Assembly: GCA_026708965.1 (NCBI GenBank)
Contig: JAPOTY010000042.1
Span: 1 to 56,179 of the forward strand
Origin: Gammaproteobacteria bacterium
GTDB taxonomy: Bacteria > Pseudomonadota > Gammaproteobacteria > Steroidobacterales > Foliamicaceae
Reading direction: 5' to 3'
Length of the DNA stretch: 56,179 nt
The notes beneath the pieces were generated by a model. The model made no database searches, was not told where the DNA came from, and saw nothing but the letters and a program-made list of their open reading frames with translations. The position numbers and the translations under genes were made by a program. Shown here piece by piece: positions 53,119 through 56,179 of the stretch (its first letter is position 1; each line of letters begins with the position of its first letter).

Positions 53119-54861
53119 CTAGCTGGTTGACGATATGGGCCGGGCGGATAAGCAAACGCTGGCGATGTGCTCCAGCTTTTCGTTGATTTCCGGGGTGATA
53201 TCTTCCTCCGGCACATGCATGGCAAGCTCATAGAACTGCTTCTTGTCCATCAGGTTCGGCAATTCAAGTTTCCTGAAGTACGCCTTGAAAAGCGGGATGA
53301 GAAAATCGTCGCTTGCCTTCACTTCCGGATCCCAAGGCGAGCCTTTGCCGAGCGTGTCCATGGCTTCCCCCACCTCGGCGACCGCTTCCCGCATAGCCGA
53401 TAGGCGCCCGTCCTTTTCCATGTCCGAGAAAAGCGGCGCAGGCTCATCCGTTCGCGCCGAAGCGATGGCATAGGCTTCGAGCGTTGCCCGCGAGCACAAA
53501 TAGTTCTCGATTTCCCGCCGTTCCCACATCATGGATCGCAGGGCGCCATCCGGCTCCGGCTCACTGTCGAGTCGATCAAACAGCGCCACGCCGGAAAGCT
53601 CCGGAAGCGCCTCCCGCAAACCGTAGAAGTGCTGCGCCGCCGCCCTCGGCTGGTTGCCCACGTAGCGCACGAATGGGCGCTGCAACGCCTGCGCTGCCGC
53701 TTCGTTGCCCAGGCGCTCGGCGAAAGATTGCAAGATCGCCAAGTCCGATGCGCCTTCCAGATACAGCACCCAGCCTGCCTGCGCGGCTTGGTAGTACTGG
53801 TCGAATCCGATTTCGCCGAGCGCCTTGTGAACCTGGCTGGGCCGGCCTTGCAGGCGATGCGGCTGGCCCACAAAAGCAATGACCATGTCGCGGCTGGCCG
53901 CTTCGTTCAAAAGCACCTCGGAATGGCTCGCCGCAATGATCTGATTGCCGTTTTCCAGCGCGGCATCGGCGATGAGCTTGTAGATCTGACGCTGGCGAAG
54001 AATTTCGAGATGCGCGTCCGGTTCGTCGAAAAGAATGATCGCCCCCGGGTTGGCATACATGTAGGCCAGTATGAGAAGGGTTTGCTGCAACCCCCGGCCG
54101 CTTGAGGACAGATCCAGCTTCGTCCCCTCTTCGCGATAGGCCATCACGATTTCGCCCCGCTCGGAGATATAGCGCGGCTCGTCAAGCTCGGTGCCGAAGA
54201 GGCCCCTGATTTGCTCCGCCAGCCGTTGCCATAGTTCGGGGGTTTCGTCGCTGATCCGCAGGCAAAGATTGCGCAGCACCTCCGCCGTGCGCCCTTCGCC
54301 GATCCGCACATTCACCGCCCCCTGGTCGAGCCGCGTTTCGGTGGCCGCCAAGCCCGACATGGGCGGCAGAAACACGATTTGCGCCGCGCCCGCCTCGTCC
54401 GGAATCGCCATGCGGTCCGGCGTCTTTCCTCCGGACAACCGCAGCGGACGGCAGTAGAAGGACTCCTCGTTGGCGTAATCGAATTCCAATCCGCAAGACC
54501 ACGCCTTGTCGGCTGTGACACCCTCAACGATCAGGTCGATGCGCACGTTCTCGGTGCGCTGCTGTCCGTTCGCCCGACGAATATTCCGCACCCGAAGCGA
54601 CCGCCACAAGAGCGACGCGCTAGGAACAGGAATAGCCAGCAAATCCTTGCGGTTAACAGTCACGCCCGGCCGCCGCTCCGGCGCGCTCTTGCCCGCCCGC
54701 TTCTCGTTCCAGCGCTTGAGGCCAATATCCCACAACGCCAGCGCCTGCATCGCGGAGGTCTTCCCCGAATTATTCGGCCCGATAAACACCACCGGGCTGC
54801 CCAGCTCAACCTCAACCTCGCCGAAGCGCTTGAAGTTGCGAATAGTGATCTTCGTGAGCAT
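53119..54861 (-). CDS. OLD-like AAA/ABC ATPase with TOPRIM-like domain
   Basis: The 580-residue product has an N-terminal ABC-type ATPase (Walker A FIGPNNSGKTSAMQAL near residues 26-41, signature LSSSGRGLQQTLLIL, Walker B ILFDEPDAHLE, switch IIAASHSEVLL) followed by a TOPRIM-like region (VLYLEGASDLAILQSFAERL, GVALFDRLDSEPEPDG). This is the OLD-nuclease layout; many such proteins act in phage defence. It is distinct from the ATPase at 18233-19885. It stands alone, with no partner gene on its strand. Confidence 0.75.
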   Translation of the reverse strand: MLTKITIRNFKRFGEVEVELGSPVVFIGPNNSGKTSAMQALALWDIGLKRWNEKRAGKSAPERRPGVTVNRKDLLAIPVPSASLLWRSLRVRNIRRANGQQRTENVRIDLIVEGVTADKAWSCGLEFDYANEESFYCRPLRLSGGKTPDRMAIPDEAGAAQIVFLPPMSGLAATETRLDQGAVNVRIGEGRTAEVLRNLCLRISDETPELWQRLAEQIRGLFGTELDEPRYISERGEIVMAYREEGTKLDLSSSGRGLQQTLLILAYMYANPGAIILFDEPDAHLEILRQRQIYKLIADAALENGNQIIAASHSEVLLNEAASRDMVIAFVGQPHRLQGRPSQVHKALGEIGFDQYYQAAQAGWVLYLEGASDLAILQSFAERLGNEAAAQALQRPFVRYVGNQPRAAAQHFYGLREALPELSGVALFDRLDSEPEPDGALRSMMWERREIENYLCSRATLEAYAIASARTDEPAPLFSDMEKDGRLSAMREAVAEVGEAMDTLGKGSPWDPEVKASDDFLIPLFKAYFRKLELPNLMDKKQFYELAMHVPEEDITPEINEKLEHIASVCLSARPISSTS

Positions 54862-55200
54862 GGCTGGTTCGGGATTCGGAGCGCTCGGGCCGGCGGAACT
54901 TCGCTAACCGACCGGAGCGCCGCAACGCCCTAGCGACATTATGGCTTGGTTTTGCACCGGTGAACGCACTGTTACAGCTAGCAAACGTTCAAAGCGTTAC
55001 GCAGATGAGACCCCGCCGCCTCAAAGAGCAGCGGCATGGCGGCAAACCAAGCCCGCCGAGCAAGACAACAGCGCAGCATCCGGAGCGATCCCGCGCCGCT
55101 TGCAGAAAAGCGGCGTATTTGCAGTCGTTTGGGCCTGTCGAGGCGAATATGCGCGCTCGCGCTCAATTCCTATCAGGCCTTTGCGCCTTTGAGCGTTACA
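54862..55200. other. Intergenic stretch without recognised gene
   Basis: Between the OLD-like ATPase start and the DUF1640-like gene I see open frames but none with a family pattern or a good ribosome site. No clear promoter or hairpin stands out. Confidence 0.3.
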
Positions 55201-55209
55201 ATGCGGCAC

Positions 55210-55464
55210 ATGGCTTCCACCGCCTTCGACACCTTCCAAGCCGCACATGCGCTTGAATCCGCCGGCGTGGACCGCGCTCAAGCGGAAGCGATAGCCGAAG
55301 CGATACGGCTCCGCCCGGACCACGCGACGAAATCGGACCTTGCGGAGCTTCGGATGGAGTTGCGAGGCGACATGGCATCGCTGGAAACGCGCCTGACCAA
55401 CCGCATCTACGCCGTCGCAATAGGACTGGCCGCAACCGTCGCCGCTTTCGGCTTGTTCGCTTAG
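55210..55464 (+). CDS. Small DUF1640-like coiled-coil membrane protein
   Basis: The 84-residue product (from the ATG at 55210; 55201 is an alternative) starts STAFDTFQAAHALESAGVDR, has a helical segment ATKSDLAELRMELRGDMASL and one C-terminal membrane helix (IYAVAIGLAATVAAFGLF). This is the usual pattern of bacterial DUF1640 proteins: coiled coil then a C-terminal anchor. Function unknown. It sits alone before the interrupted DUF262 gene. Confidence 0.65.
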   Translation: MASTAFDTFQAAHALESAGVDRAQAEAIAEAIRLRPDHATKSDLAELRMELRGDMASLETRLTNRIYAVAIGLAATVAAFGLFA

Positions 55465-55600
55465 CAGCCGCTGTCCAACTTAAATTAATAAGGCCTCCGA
55501 TAAACCCGGTTCGATTCAGGCGCAGATACAGCGAATGCGAATATAGAGTGCCTCAATTCGTGAACCATACACAGTGCGATATGGCAAAGCCTGCGATCTT

Positions 55601-56077
55601 ATGAAAAAGATTGAGCATCTGTTCAGGGCCGAAGCAGCAAGTCCCTTGGAAACGGCCATGCTTTATGACGGGCGCGTCGGCTTTGTTATACCGGACTATC
55701 AGCGGCAATACGATTGGCAACAGGAAAATATAAAGCGACTGTGGTTCGATACACTTAATGGATTTCAACGGTTGGCGTTCAGCGCTGATACGAATGCCTT
55801 TACCTTCCTAGGCACACTGATTCTGGTTGAGGAGAGACAGAAGGAGCCGCATTTTGGTGGCGAATCTGTAGCAGTCGTTGATGGCCAGCAACGACTTACA
55901 ACGCTCACGTTGTTTGCTTGCGCTCTTACGGAAGCGCTACGTGGGCAAATCAAGCATGTGGAATTTCCTCCAAGGATTAAAACATACACAAAGGACTGGC
56001 TCTGCGCCGAGGTGGAGGAGAGACTGTCAAGGTTGTATGCATGTGCCATTGGCCTCCAACAAGTCACACCAACAGAG
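55601..56077 (+). pseudogene. DUF262 (GmrS-like) protein cut by an IS3 insertion
   Basis: From the ATG at 55601 the frame encodes a DUF262 N-terminal domain: VGFVIPDYQRQYDWQQENIK and the nucleotide-binding VAVVDGQQRLTTLTLFACAL. DUF262/DUF1524 proteins include the GmrSD modification-dependent restriction enzymes. The frame is interrupted at 56077/56078 by an insertion-sequence terminal repeat and ends artificially inside it, so only about 159 residues remain. A GTG at 55574 is an alternative start. The remainder should lie beyond the IS, outside the window. Confidence 0.78.
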
Positions 56078-56179
56078 TGGAGTTGACCCGTTTTCGTGGG
56101 TACCTGATCCTTTGGGAAGGAGGACCCCACGATGCAGAGAACAAGACCCCGGTATTCGCCGGAATTTCGCGAACAGATG
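56078..56179 (+). mobile_element. Left end of an IS3-family insertion sequence
   Basis: The inverted repeat starts at 56078 (TGGAGTTGACCCGTTTTCGT) and matches the repeat at window positions 33-55. A GGGAAGGAGGA ribosome site precedes the transposase ATG. The element continues beyond the window. It cuts the DUF262 gene. The match with the left-end copy means both window ends are in copies of the same or a near-identical IS. Confidence 0.8.
56132..56179 (+). CDS. IS3 transposase OrfA, first 16 residues
   Basis: The visible N-terminus (MQRTRPRYSPEFREQM) matches the start of IS3-type OrfA helix-turn-helix proteins, which are made with OrfB by programmed frameshifting. It runs off the window end. 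It identifies the element family but not the exact IS. Confidence 0.75.
   Translation, partial: MQRTRPRYSPEFREQM

Overview
The window reads as a GC-rich bacterial chromosome segment, most likely from an uncultured gammaproteobacterium. The basis is gene content and order: a membrane-anchored coiled-coil protein, a bactofilin and erpA in a row, rppH, a proteobacterial RND pump with a TolC partner, and a long TonB-dependent receptor. Both window ends carry matching terminal inverted repeats of one IS3-type insertion sequence (33-55 and 56078-56100), in the orientation expected for two direct IS copies flanking the intervening 56 kb. This may be biological, or simply where an assembly broke at a repeated IS.

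Housekeeping and metabolic blocks: uvrA (303-3182); a quinone-oxidoreductase-like MDR protein (6428-7408); the bactofilin/erpA operon and rppH (7921-9998); a three-gene 2-oxoacid:ferredoxin oxidoreductase operon with its own flavin/iron-sulfur partner subunit (10745-15470); a nitrilase-fold protein coupled to a dihydroorotase-like amidohydrolase (24467-26904); a cupin/TonB-receptor region (34487-38224); a CoA-transferase, methyltransferase, GST and crotonase block (39035-44092); and a tripartite RND efflux operon whose TolC protein has an extra periplasmic-binding domain (44133-50862).

Between these lie accessory islands. Island A (3582-6275) is a divergent pair sharing a uracil-DNA-glycosylase-like domain; one partner also carries an N-terminal RelE-like domain. 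Island B (15570-24379) holds hicBA (hicA broken by an amber codon), a coupled three-gene cassette ending in a TIGR04255-type protein, an OLD-like ATPase/TOPRIM protein, a type I restriction-modification locus reduced by deletions (hsdR wrecked, hsdM 5'-truncated, hsdS intact), and a Phd/PIN toxin-antitoxin pair. Island C (27835-34243) holds a secreted protein behind a poly-C leader ORF, a duplicated XRE antitoxin fragment, RHH/PIN and HigBA modules with clear operators, and a zorA-zorB-HNH operon that matches type II Zorya. Island D (51183-56179) holds hipBA, a second OLD-like ATPase, and a DUF262 (GmrS-like) gene cut by the right-hand IS.

The strongest candidates for something undescribed are the RelE/UDG-like pair in island A and the TIGR04255 cassette beside the OLD-like ATPase in island B. 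All assignments come from reading the sequence; no database search was run.
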